Source: a virus. Taken from it: a DNA stretch of 25,694 bases. The stretch lies in the IMG/VR virus record IMGVR_UViG_3300022925_000159, positions 1-25,694 of that record; one strand, written 5' to 3'. Below, piece by piece: positions 16,317 through 23,093 of the stretch. The notes beneath the pieces were generated by a model. The model was not told the origin of the DNA and did not search any database. It saw only the letters and a program-made list of their open reading frames with translations. How positions within the stretch are numbered: position 1 is the first letter of the stretch; each line of letters begins with the position of its first letter. A program made the translations under genes and the position numbers.

Positions 16317-16643
16317 TTAAGTCACCACAGTTACGAATCCGACTGAGCCTTTGCCACTTATGCCAACAGGAGGAAGTTGATTCCTGTCTGTTGAGATTGC
16401 ATAATTGTAGCCGACAAAAAAGAAAACAGGCTCTTGATCATCATCTGGCCTAGCATTCTTTAATGCAGTCGCATCAAAAACATTTTTGCGTGGAGTCAGC
16501 TGAGGTTGCTTTGGGTCATATTCTTCTGGCTCAACTTTTAAGCCATCCCAAGTTGTGACAAGATCTTTGTAGTCGACTTCAAACCCTGTGATGTCGCTTA
16601 TTGCTACAGACCTTATGCCTCTTGCTCTTCTGACTCTTCCCAT
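16317..16643 (-). CDS. Phage structural protein, short paralogue (108 aa)
   Basis: A 108-residue protein homologous to the N-terminal 80 residues of the next gene product. Shared features, in order: SVAISDITGF (SVATSDISGF in the partner), a YKDL...TWDG segment, KVEPEEYDPKQPQLTP, KNVFDATALKN, and a VGYNY end. It has no repeat region, so it represents the common domain alone. The next start follows its stop directly (TAAATG). I recall this domain from small structural proteins of marine phages; its role is unknown. Position between the two adaptors suggests a connector or tail-attached component. Confidence 0.75.
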   Translation of the reverse strand: MGRVRRARGIRSVAISDITGFEVDYKDLVTTWDGLKVEPEEYDPKQPQLTPRKNVFDATALKNARPDDDQEPVFFFVGYNYAISTDRNQLPPVGISGKGSVGFVTVVT

Positions 16644-17323
16644 TAACTCAAATTCAATCCTGTTGGGCGAACTCTCAATGTCACCCCATCATTGTCTGTT
16701 GATGCTGCAAATTCAAATGCTCTTTCATAAACTTGGTTGAGCAGATTAAATTTGTCAGGCTGATATTTCAGTGCTAACTTGCTAGCCAGCCCTGCGCATA
16801 TGCAATCGCTCCACCTATAAGGTATGTCAGCGTCTTGATTTGATGCACTTATGTCTTCAAGTTGATTGATTGACCAATAAACAAGACTGTAACTATTTGT
16901 GTCTGGCACTTGCCAAAGATACATGACAGGTGTGTATTGTTTATCAAGCATGTATTGGCTTGGCTTGCCTGTGTCAGACTTGTTCGGCAGTTGATTGTAT
17001 TCTGATATGCTTATACGCTGAACTATTGTGTCTGTTGTTGTGCTGCCTGTTGTTTCTCTTATAACAACATCAATGAGATCAATTGTCCCAGCAGGCAAAG
17101 TGTAAGTGCTTGTGCCTTGGGTCAGAGCCAAAGTATTGTTTTGAACTGCCCAGTAGTTTATTCCTCTGTTTGCAAATTCACTAAATAAAAGATTTAGGCT
17201 TCTGCGAGCAGCAAGAGCCTGATAGCCTGTCATGTTCTGAGCGTCCATCCCGACTCGCTCAAAAGACTCGGCAATTATTTCTTCAACATCTGGCCTGAAT
17301 GCGACTGTTCCTGAAGTAGCCAT
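16643..17323 (-). CDS. Head-tail adaptor, P22 gp4 / T7 gp11-like (226 aa)
   Basis: A 226-residue protein that fits the podoviral adaptor family, which forms the ring joining portal to tail nozzle. The evidence is the N-terminal IIAESFERVGMDAQNMTGYQ helix, ARRSLNLLFSEFANRGINYW followed by AVQNN, a beta segment STYTLPAGTIDLIDVVIRET, and a C-terminal helix ALKYQPDKFNLLNQVYERAF. The order of helix pair, strand pair and C-terminal helix is characteristic, and the length is typical. The gene starts with GAGGAG and a TAATG overlap and is followed by a TAATG overlap. A second, different adaptor lies 1.3 kb downstream. Confidence 0.75.
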   Translation of the reverse strand: MATSGTVAFRPDVEEIIAESFERVGMDAQNMTGYQALAARRSLNLLFSEFANRGINYWAVQNNTLALTQGTSTYTLPAGTIDLIDVVIRETTGSTTTDTIVQRISISEYNQLPNKSDTGKPSQYMLDKQYTPVMYLWQVPDTNSYSLVYWSINQLEDISASNQDADIPYRWSDCICAGLASKLALKYQPDKFNLLNQVYERAFEFAASTDNDGVTLRVRPTGLNLS

Positions 17324-18063
17324 TATAAAGACTCCTCGACAATTATTCCGTCAAACGAGGCTGAAACAGCATTCGCCTGATTTTTGTTACAAATGGCTCT
17401 GACCTCGATATCTGATTTCTCAGGAATCTTCAGAGGTTGAGCAAATGGATAAAGTATTTCGCCTTCCGAGACATCAACTTTGACTGCTGTCCTGAAAACT
17501 TCCCCAGGATTCCTGACCATGAAACGAACAGTCATAAAAACTCCACCTGATGTTCCTGTGCCGTGAGTGGCCACACCTTGATAAACATACAGGCTTTTTC
17601 CTGCTGGGACTGTATAAACAGCCATTAGGGTCTGATTTTCACCTGCTGTTATTTGGGCGTAGGTTGTCCCTCCATTGGCGATTGTGATGTTTCCTGTAGG
17701 AGCGGAGCCTCCAGTTATGTAAGCTCTGTATACACGCAAAAAAGTCTGTGTAGTGGTGTAGGTTCCAGAGCCGTTCAGCGTGAAAGCCTCAGAAACTTCT
17801 AAATAATTAGCATCCAGCCCAAAAATTATTCCTGTAACGCCTGAATCAGACGCTCCACTGGCACTCGTAGCAGTCATAGCAACAGCTGAAGCAGGATATG
17901 CGTAGATTCCACCTGCATCCCAGACAGTTTCATTGACATTAATGATGTTCGGATTGTATCCGTATTTGAAAAGTGAACTGTGATATGGTATTTGGCTTCT
18001 GGAAATTTGGAGCTCGAATGGCTCTGTAGTCCCAACCCTACTGATTGAAGATACTTGAGCCAT
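17323..18063 (-). CDS. Putative virion structural protein (246 aa)
   Basis: A 246-residue protein with two recognisable parts. The N-terminal half (FELQISRSQIPYHSSLFKYG, VNETVWDAGGIYAYP) resembles a conserved phage structural protein I recall from cyanophages and other marine podoviruses. The C-terminal half is a beta domain (YTVPAGKSLYVYQGVATHGT, VFMTVRFMVRNPGEVFRT, PEKSDIEVRAI) with the style of a jelly-roll or receptor-like particle protein. AAGGAGG precedes the ATG. Its stop overlaps the next start by one base (TAATG). It is probably exposed on the particle; the exact position is unknown. Confidence 0.7.
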   Translation of the reverse strand: MAQVSSISRVGTTEPFELQISRSQIPYHSSLFKYGYNPNIINVNETVWDAGGIYAYPASAVAMTATSASGASDSGVTGIIFGLDANYLEVSEAFTLNGSGTYTTTQTFLRVYRAYITGGSAPTGNITIANGGTTYAQITAGENQTLMAVYTVPAGKSLYVYQGVATHGTGTSGGVFMTVRFMVRNPGEVFRTAVKVDVSEGEILYPFAQPLKIPEKSDIEVRAICNKNQANAVSASFDGIIVEESL

Positions 18064-18074
18064 TCGAATCCTCC

Positions 18075-18488
18075 TTAATACTCTTTAGCCACCCTCAGAA
18101 CAACTTGATACGCATCACCTGCAGCAGCTGAGCCTGTTGTGGTAAATTTTACATCACCAGTTGGGCTTGTGCCGTATGAAGAAGTTGATGGCAAGCCACC
18201 AAACTTTTCAAAGTTGTGATAACCCTGTTGGCTTTCAGCTAAGTGCATGACAATAACATCAGTGCTAGCATCAGCCAACACTTCTACTGTCAATCCTTCA
18301 ATGATCCACCAACACTCAAGTATTCTGACGCCTGTGCATGTGTCGCCATTTGAACTCTTAGCGAGAGACGACACATCAATCTTGGTGACTGCACTTTCAT
18401 TACCTGTATCAACATACTGATATTGAAAAGCGAACACAGCCTCACGAGGGTTGTCGGCTATCGTAGTTGTTGTTACGATATCAGCCAT
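18075..18488 (-). CDS. Putative virion structural protein (137 aa)
   Basis: A 137-residue protein with a mixed beta composition. Segments include NPREAVFAFQYQYVDTGNES, a central CTGVRILECWWIIEGLTVEV stretch and a C-terminal AYQVVLRVAKEY strand. An AGGAGG site precedes the ATG. Together with its two neighbours it forms a run of three soluble beta-rich proteins between capsid and connector genes. I have no family name. Candidate roles are decoration, head fibre or tail component; none can be chosen from sequence. Confidence 0.65.
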   Translation of the reverse strand: MADIVTTTTIADNPREAVFAFQYQYVDTGNESAVTKIDVSSLAKSSNGDTCTGVRILECWWIIEGLTVEVLADASTDVIVMHLAESQQGYHNFEKFGGLPSTSSYGTSPTGDVKFTTTGSAAAGDAYQVVLRVAKEY

Positions 18489-18503
18489 CAGTTACCCTCC
18501 TGA

Positions 18504-18968
18504 TTATGAGAGGTTGTTATTCTGCAAATACAGAACAGTTACAGTTGCGGCACCTGCGGTTGCTGCAGTTCCTGTCTGATTGTAAGTGACTGTGACATCA
18601 ACATCAGTTGTGCCAATATCAATCAAGTTGCCAATCTGAGAAACATCAGAGGTCGCAAGAACCCGAGCTTGAGAGCCAACGGCCAATGCATCTGCATACT
18701 GGTCAGCAGTTGAGCCATCACCAATATCAAAAGTATTAGTTGTGCCTGCATCAAATGCAGTCGTCACATCTACAGTGATTTGGAAAATTTGGCTGTTTGC
18801 AGGAACAGTTGCGACTACAGTTGTAGTGCCATCAGCTCCGAAAACTACATTTGCACTTTGTGCCATTAAAACAAAGCCAACATTTGCCTTGTCTGTTCCG
18901 ACTGTGGTGCCAGTCGTTTCTTTGATTGTTCCAGCCTTAATAGGTCCAGAGAAAGTTGTTGTAGCCAT
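18504..18968 (-). CDS. Beta-rich virion protein (154 aa)
   Basis: A 154-residue protein, very rich in Thr, Val, Ala and Gly, with many alternating hydrophobic residues and no charged clusters: MATTTFSGPIKAGTIKETTG, then VFGADGTTTVVATVPANSQI, FDIGDGSTADQYADAL, and DVDVTVTYNQTGTAATAG. This is the composition of beta-sandwich decoration or fibre proteins. An AGGAGA lies six bases before ATG. It is the first gene after the capsid hairpin, and would be the first affected if the hairpin reduces transcription. I recall similar proteins in marine podoviruses annotated only as structural. Confidence 0.7.
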   Translation of the reverse strand: MATTTFSGPIKAGTIKETTGTTVGTDKANVGFVLMAQSANVVFGADGTTTVVATVPANSQIFQITVDVTTAFDAGTTNTFDIGDGSTADQYADALAVGSQARVLATSDVSQIGNLIDIGTTDVDVTVTYNQTGTAATAGAATVTVLYLQNNNLS

Positions 18969-19021
18969 TTTTATCTCCTGTCGTGGCTAGTGTCTGCCGA
19001 GGCAGTCAGGATTAAGGTTGA

Positions 19022-19043
19022 GGGGAGGGCTTCTGCCCTCCCC
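19022..19043 (-). terminator. GC-rich hairpin after the major capsid gene
   Basis: A perfect nine-base-pair stem (GGGGAGGGC / GCCCTCCCC) with a four-base loop lies nine bases after the capsid stop codon in the direction of transcription. It is followed by TCAACCTTAATCC rather than a run of T, so it is not a complete intrinsic terminator. It could act as a leaky terminator, like the one after gene 10 of T7, or protect the capsid mRNA 3' end. A weaker inverted repeat, CTGCC-GA-GGCAG, lies at 18994-19005 in the same 83-base gap. Confidence 0.6.
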
Positions 19044-19051
19044 CACATTCA

Positions 19052-19960
19052 TTATGCTCCTTCGGAACCGAAGATGCCACGCCAATCGGTGAAGCCGAAC
19101 GAATAACGCTCACGCACCTTATAGCGAACATTGCCAGTTTCAAAGTCACCTTCCATGCCTTTTTTAAGAGGCGAACGCTGGAAGTGCTTCAGGCCATCAG
19201 GAACATCCGTCATAATGAAGAATGAATCTGAATCTGACAGACGACGCATCACATGGTAACCCTGAGGCAGATAACCACCTGCTCGGATTGCGTTGATGTC
19301 GTTGTCAGCAGTGCCTGTGCGTAGCTGAGACTCAAGCAGACGCTCTGCAACAAAACTATATGCAGTCGGGATGACTAGCATTGTGCCTTGTGCAGCGATA
19401 CGAAGACCACGATCGTCTTTCATGTCTGCAATTTGAATCAGCATTTGTTCCAGAGAAGTTTCTGAAAGGTCTGCTGCGGTTGCCAAAGTGTTTGACTGGT
19501 TACCAGAACGAGTCGGGTGATCAGTTGCACACAGTGTTTTACCATCACCACCAGTTACGCCTGAACCGCTGAAAGCATTGTTCAGAACATTAGCTGCTTT
19601 GATTTCCTTTGTGGAAGCCATTGAGCGAGCCAATGCTTTTGTGTAACGAGCAGCGATTGAGCCATAGAGACCATCTTCTTCGGCTTCTTCTGTGATGCTG
19701 AATGCCAAAGCAATTGTCTCATGCTGATAGCGAGCAGTCCATTGCTGGCTTGCTGCGTCATAAGAGATTGCTGCACCTTCCGCTTTCACAGGAGCATTGC
19801 CAAAGCCTTCCAAAAGAACATCTTCTTCAAATGCCTTCTGAGAGGTGTTGGTGTCAAAGACTGCCTGCCACTCTGGTGGATATTGATCATACTCGAGGCC
19901 AAAAAGGGTGTTTAGTCCTGGCTCGAGCATTTTTGCAAATTGTGCTCTATTCATTGCCAT
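19052..19960 (-). CDS. Major capsid protein (302 aa)
   Basis: A 302-residue protein that I recognise as the Mu gpT-like major head subunit type found widely in marine phages. Diagnostic segments are LEPGLNTLFGLEYDQYPPEW, an ALAFSITEEAEEDGLYGSIA helix, LARSMASTKEIKAANVLNNA, LCATDHPT, MLVIPTAYSFVAERLLESQL, and the C-terminal MEGDFETGNVRYKVRERYSF. It should fold as the HK97-type coat. There is no long N-terminal delta domain, in keeping with a separate scaffold gene. AGGAGG stands nine bases before ATG, one of the strongest sites in the window, as expected for the most abundant virion protein. A strong hairpin follows its stop. Confidence 0.9.
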   Translation of the reverse strand: MAMNRAQFAKMLEPGLNTLFGLEYDQYPPEWQAVFDTNTSQKAFEEDVLLEGFGNAPVKAEGAAISYDAASQQWTARYQHETIALAFSITEEAEEDGLYGSIAARYTKALARSMASTKEIKAANVLNNAFSGSGVTGGDGKTLCATDHPTRSGNQSNTLATAADLSETSLEQMLIQIADMKDDRGLRIAAQGTMLVIPTAYSFVAERLLESQLRTGTADNDINAIRAGGYLPQGYHVMRRLSDSDSFFIMTDVPDGLKHFQRSPLKKGMEGDFETGNVRYKVRERYSFGFTDWRGIFGSEGA

Positions 19961-19973
19961 TGTTTATACCCTC

Positions 19974-20525
19974 CTATATGCCAGCTGTTGCTTTCAGGAC
20001 ATGCTCGTTGATGAGCACTTCCATAACAGCGTTAGTCCCAAATGCATTCTCAGGTGCGTCATACAACGCAATGATTTTGCACTGGGCAGTTCCTGCTGCC
20101 ATAGTTCCTGAAATTTCAAAGCCAGATTGGCCTGTTGTGGTTGAACCTGCCCCAGCAACAATATCGGCACAGTTACCGATGTTTGTCTGAGCAGGACTGC
20201 CAGCTGATTGAGCCTTGAACACAATATACGGATCATCGTAAACATATGCGATAATATCCGTAGCGGTTGTGCCTGAAGGCCAATATTCGCTGTAAACGTA
20301 AGAGCCATCACTTGCAGTGTATGAACATCCTGCGAACACACCAATGATATTTACCTCTGTAGCACCTGCAGGCTGAAGCGTGCCATCCGCTGCGAGGATG
20401 ACGGCATCGCCGTTAAAGATGTTCTCTGCGAGACCAGAGGTAATGGTGTATTTGTTAGCACGAGGTGCATAACCGCTCATGTGGCGAACTGGGATAAACC
20501 CAAAGGCTGCATCTGCATTTGCCAT
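19974..20525 (-). CDS. Head decoration-like / capsid-stabilising protein (183 aa)
   Basis: A 183-residue beta-rich protein. It opens with MANADAAFGFIPVRHMSGYA, then alternates short strands with Gly/Thr turns: NIFNGDAVILAADGTLQPAG, GVFAGCSYTASDG, AYVYDDPYIVFKAQ. This opening and the VYDDPxxxFxxQ segment are what I associate with small proteins that sit just upstream of the coat gene in marine phages and are usually labelled head decoration or structural. AAGGAG precedes the ATG. The final codons contain the AGGAGG that serves the coat gene. A capsid surface role is likely, not proven. Confidence 0.7.
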   Translation of the reverse strand: MANADAAFGFIPVRHMSGYAPRANKYTITSGLAENIFNGDAVILAADGTLQPAGATEVNIIGVFAGCSYTASDGSYVYSEYWPSGTTATDIIAYVYDDPYIVFKAQSAGSPAQTNIGNCADIVAGAGSTTTGQSGFEISGTMAAGTAQCKIIALYDAPENAFGTNAVMEVLINEHVLKATAGI

Positions 20526-20548
20526 TTTCGCTACTCCTTATATAGCAG

Positions 20549-21034
20549 TTAATCGTCAGCCATGACCGAGATGTCTCGACCAGAGCTACTAGTTGATTTC
20601 CTATCCTGGTGAATAGGAATGCCCCCTGTCCTTGCCATCGCATCAAGTTCTCCTGGAATTGATTCGTTCTGCTCTTCAGCCCGACCACGATAGTAGTCTT
20701 TCATGGCTTTGAACTTCTCTTCAGGCATCTCACAAAGGATCATGCCTTCAACTCCTATTGAACCTGCCCACTGTCCGTGATTGATAGTTGGGAATCTCTG
20801 ATCTTTCACTGAATCAGCAGGGCGAGGATTCCAGCCTGCACGCATACGCTTGTATACATTGTCTGGAGTCTCTCTACCCTGAATCGAGGTAGCAATCCAT
20901 CGTTGAACCATCCCAGGACGGGGATCGGGTGCGTCCAACAATGATGGTGGTTTCCATGCAGTATCGGGACGAGCATCCCCTGCACGGAGTTCGGAACGAG
21001 ATTCTTGTGCACGCACATTTCTATTATTAGCCAT
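20549..21034 (-). CDS. Conserved capsid-region phage protein of unknown function (161 aa)
   Basis: A 161-residue protein. Recognisable segments are the N-terminal RNVRAQESRSELRAG, the central WKPPSLLDAPDPRPGMVQRW, and GWNPRPADSVKD followed by INHGQWAGSIGVEGMILCEM. From memory this combination is conserved between scaffold and coat genes in several uncultured marine phages, but no role is established. A GAGGAG site formed by the final codons of the scaffold gene precedes the start, so expression is likely coupled to scaffold. No transmembrane segment. A structural or assembly function is inferred from position and conservation. Confidence 0.75.
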   Translation of the reverse strand: MANNRNVRAQESRSELRAGDARPDTAWKPPSLLDAPDPRPGMVQRWIATSIQGRETPDNVYKRMRAGWNPRPADSVKDQRFPTINHGQWAGSIGVEGMILCEMPEEKFKAMKDYYRGRAEEQNESIPGELDAMARTGGIPIHQDRKSTSSSGRDISVMADD

Positions 21035-21036
21035 GG

Positions 21037-21933
21037 TTAGCTCCTCTGCTGTTTGATCTCATTAGCATAACGCTTCAGAGATTTTTCATCATTAATACCG
21101 AGTTCTCTAGCCATTCGTAACTGATCCTGTGTCATGCGAACCCTGTTTCCTTTGTAAGTTCCCGAACCGCCTGCAGTTGGGGCGACTGGTGCTCTGCTTT
21201 TTGCTCGAGGCTTACTTTGCTCGCCTCCTGAGTTTAACTCGGGAAAGACATTAAGTAAACGATTATTAAGCAGTTCGTAATAATCATCACTATTTTTGTC
21301 ATGACCTTCAAGGTCCAACTGCACATCAATTGCCCGTGCAGCCGCAGTTTCCCGCTCAAATCCAGGAGAATTAAACCAGCGATTTTTCTGCCACCAGTCC
21401 ATTGCTTTTGGTGGTGCAGGTTGCTGGGCAACTTGCTGAGCACGACCGACTGTTGGTGAAATAGACTGTGCAGCAGCTTGTTGTTTTTGCATCTCAGCGA
21501 TACGGATAGCAGCACGCATATCAGCAAGTTGCTCGGTGAAATTCAGCTGTGCTTGAGTGTCACCTTCTTCAACTGCCTTTGTTAGTGCTTGCTTTGTTTG
21601 CTCGTAACGCTGATGAAATTCGTTCTCAGCCCTATGAGTGTTGCCTTGCTCAAGACGCTCAAGCCTTGCTTGGAGTTGTGCGACTTGTTCTTGAGCCTGA
21701 CGAGTTTGAACCTCAGCATCTCTGCGTTGGTCTACAAGTTTTTTGATTCGGTTTTGGACTTTGGCTCCGTATTCAGAGTCTTCACTATCGGACTCTTTTT
21801 CTTTTGCCGCAACCTCTTCTTGAGGCTCTTCAGCCTCGTCTTCGGCGATTTCGATTTCAAGATCGTCATCTTTTTGACCTTTGGTCTTTTCAATCTCTTT
21901 TTCGATCTCTGCCAATACTTCTTCTTGTGACAT
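21037..21933 (-). CDS. Capsid scaffolding protein (298 aa)
   Basis: A 298-residue protein with the usual scaffold layout. The N-terminal 60 residues are very acidic (EIEIAEDEAEEPQEE), then comes a long Gln/Ala/Glu-rich coiled coil (about residues 60-170, RQAQEQVAQLQARLERLEQG). A Pro-rich linker follows, and the C-terminal region is basic (QLRMARELGI to the end), as expected for a capsid-binding helix. Scaffolds fill the procapsid and guide coat assembly, then leave. I chose the ATG at 21933 because GGAGG lies eight bases before it; the earlier in-frame ATG at 21948 has no such site. Position two genes before decoration and coat proteins supports the call. Confidence 0.8.
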   Translation of the reverse strand: MSQEEVLAEIEKEIEKTKGQKDDDLEIEIAEDEAEEPQEEVAAKEKESDSEDSEYGAKVQNRIKKLVDQRRDAEVQTRQAQEQVAQLQARLERLEQGNTHRAENEFHQRYEQTKQALTKAVEEGDTQAQLNFTEQLADMRAAIRIAEMQKQQAAAQSISPTVGRAQQVAQQPAPPKAMDWWQKNRWFNSPGFERETAAARAIDVQLDLEGHDKNSDDYYELLNNRLLNVFPELNSGGEQSKPRAKSRAPVAPTAGGSGTYKGNRVRMTQDQLRMARELGINDEKSLKRYANEIKQQRS

Positions 21934-21959
21934 GGTAGCGTCCTCCATGGTTATTTCGC

Positions 21960-22364
21960 TTAGTCTACATAAGATGTCAGTGTTGCACCTTCTGGGATGA
22001 TTGAGGTGATCTCATCATCATTCAGCAGAAGCATCTTTACACCATTTACTGTTAATTTCTGGCCAGCATATTTGCCATATGTGACCCGATCACCGATTTC
22101 AGGCCAATCGCCTTTCCATCTTTGACCAGTATCACGATCGCGATATGCGAGTTCCCCTTGTGCCAGAATAGTTCCGTGGGCTGTCAGGTATTCTTCGTTT
22201 TCCACGCTTTGAGACGGAAGGTAAATACCACCTTTTGTTTTCTTCTTCGCCTGATTTGGCTGAACAAGAACTTTCCATCCCATTGGTTTGGGGAATTGAT
22301 GCGACCCTAAAGTCGCCTTTGTTTCCTCATCAGTGATGAGATCTTTTGCATGTGGATGAGACAT
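21960..22364 (-). CDS. Phage GroES-like co-chaperonin (Cpn10)
   Basis: A 134-residue protein that matches the GroES/Cpn10 fold. Residues 25-70 correspond to the first GroES strands and mobile loop: WKVLVQP, then a basic loop (KKKTKGG), IYL at 47-49 in the place of the IVL tripeptide that grips GroEL, and a later TILAQG segment like GEVLAVG. Residues 89-122 (IGDRVTYGKYAG, KMLLLNDDEITSII) match the GroES C-terminal half. It carries about 20 extra N-terminal residues and a longer roof-loop region (YRDRDTGQRWKGDW). Phage T4 gp31 and other viral Cpn10s replace host GroES so that GroEL can fold the capsid protein. Its place directly before scaffold and capsid genes fits that role. Confidence 0.85.
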   Translation of the reverse strand: MSHPHAKDLITDEETKATLGSHQFPKPMGWKVLVQPNQAKKKTKGGIYLPSQSVENEEYLTAHGTILAQGELAYRDRDTGQRWKGDWPEIGDRVTYGKYAGQKLTVNGVKMLLLNDDEITSIIPEGATLTSYVD

Positions 22365-22366
22365 GG

Positions 22367-22567
22367 TTATGCATCCTCTTCATTATCAAGTTTTTTCATC
22401 ATTTCACTGATGATGTCATGGGCTCTGTCGAGACCCTCAGCAACACCAGCGTTCTTTTTATATGCCTCGTGGTCTTGCATACGACCAAGAACCATATTCT
22501 CAGCTATCGCTGACCTCTCCTCTTTCAGAGTCTTTTGGATCTTTTTCAGCAGATCTATCACTGTCAT
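22367..22567 (-). CDS. Small helical protein of unknown function (66 aa)
   Basis: A 66-residue, mainly helical and charged protein: MTVIDLLKKIQKTLKEERSA, then a central MQDHEAYKK segment, and a C-terminal helix ending in DNEEDA. A GGAG eight bases before ATG supports the start. It sits immediately upstream of the GroES-like gene, with its stop two bases before the AACC-ATG of that gene, so it is probably co-translated. I recall similar short proteins next to the capsid genes of other marine podoviruses, without assigned function. A coiled-coil or dimeric assembly factor is possible. Confidence 0.7.
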   Translation of the reverse strand: MTVIDLLKKIQKTLKEERSAIAENMVLGRMQDHEAYKKNAGVAEGLDRAHDIISEMMKKLDNEEDA

Positions 22568-22652
22568 TTTTCAACTCCGACTTGCCAGACATCGAAACGC
22601 CTGATACAAAGATTTCAACGACTTCACCTTCATCAGCCTTTTCATTAGGCAT
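22500..22652 (-). CDS. Possible small acidic protein (50 aa)
   Basis: A 50-residue frame from ATG 22652 to TGA 22500-22502. It starts MPNEKADEGEVVEIFVSGVS, and its C-terminal half is rich in Asp, Glu, Ser and Lys. It fills a gap that would otherwise be 77 bases without a gene, between the Lys-rich peptide and the 66-aa gene, but overlaps the latter by 68 bases. The ribosome-binding site is weak (AAGAAG). The hydrophobic VVEIFVSGVSM patch suggests a beta strand. This could be a real short gene or an open frame by chance. Confidence 0.4.
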   Translation of the reverse strand: MPNEKADEGEVVEIFVSGVSMSGKSELKNDSDRSAEKDPKDSERGEVSDS

Positions 22653-22743
22653 ATGAAGACTTCTTTTTGGTCTTCTTTTTAGAAGCCATCTTTTTAGAAG
22701 CCATTTTCTTTATTGGCTTCTTTTTTGGTTTTCCGTATGTCAT
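22645..22743 (-). CDS. Tiny lysine-rich peptide (32 aa)
   Basis: A 32-residue frame, ATG at 22743 and TAA at 22645-22647, containing 14 lysines and two tandem MASKK units. It has one of the best ribosome-binding sites in the window (AAAAGGAGG, six bases before ATG), which is the main reason to accept so short a gene. It lies in an otherwise empty interval after the 101-aa gene. Composition is like a protamine or histone tail, so DNA binding is the obvious guess, but nothing else supports it. It overlaps the next small frame by eight bases. Confidence 0.6.
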   Translation of the reverse strand: MTYGKPKKKPIKKMASKKMASKKKTKKKSSYA

Positions 22744-22787
22744 GGTTTTTCCTCCTTTTGAGACTAGTGACGAAAAATTAGACCTAT

Positions 22788-23093
22788 TCATTTCTTTTTA
22801 CTCTTTTTTGATCCTTTAATCAAATCTGAATCTGCTTTTCTGGCTCCACCTTTGCCAGTTGCGAATGATCTGACACGACCAATAGCCCAAGATGTTGGGG
22901 TTTGGCCAGGACGAGAACCTGATGAATAGTAGGCACCCATGCCTCTTTTAGCGACTTTGCGGAGTTTTGCTTTTGAAAAGCCTGAAGACTTGCTGTATTT
23001 ATCAATGGCTGACTCTAGGCTGCCACCACTCTTTTTACTTGCTGATTTTTTTGCGTCTTTTTTCGCTGGCTTTTTTGTAACTCTTGGTGACAT
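22788..23093 (-). CDS. Conserved phage domain protein with histone-tail-like ends (101 aa)
   Basis: A 101-residue protein. The first 26 residues read like a histone H1 tail (VTKKPAKKDAKKSASKKSGG) and the last eleven are again Lys-rich (KGSKKSKKK). Between them lies a folded segment with KLRKVAKRGMGAYYSSGSRP and SWAIGRVRSFATGKGGARKA, a pattern I recall from a small domain of unknown function (the DUF5824/DUF5872 group; the exact number is uncertain) frequent in marine T4-like phages. An AAGGAGG site precedes the ATG. It overlaps the previous gene by 59 bases. A DNA-binding or capsid-internal role is plausible from composition, not proven. Confidence 0.75.
   Translation of the reverse strand: MSPRVTKKPAKKDAKKSASKKSGGSLESAIDKYSKSSGFSKAKLRKVAKRGMGAYYSSGSRPGQTPTSWAIGRVRSFATGKGGARKADSDLIKGSKKSKKK

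Noticed and set aside
19702-20190. 162-codon plus-strand frame spanning capsid and decoration genes
   Set aside because: It crosses two well-supported minus-strand genes with good start sites; no plus-strand gene is credible anywhere in the window.
21934-21948. Upstream ATG for the scaffold gene (MEDAT extension)
   Set aside because: No ribosome-binding site before it, and the GGAGG needed for the ATG at 21933 lies inside this extension.
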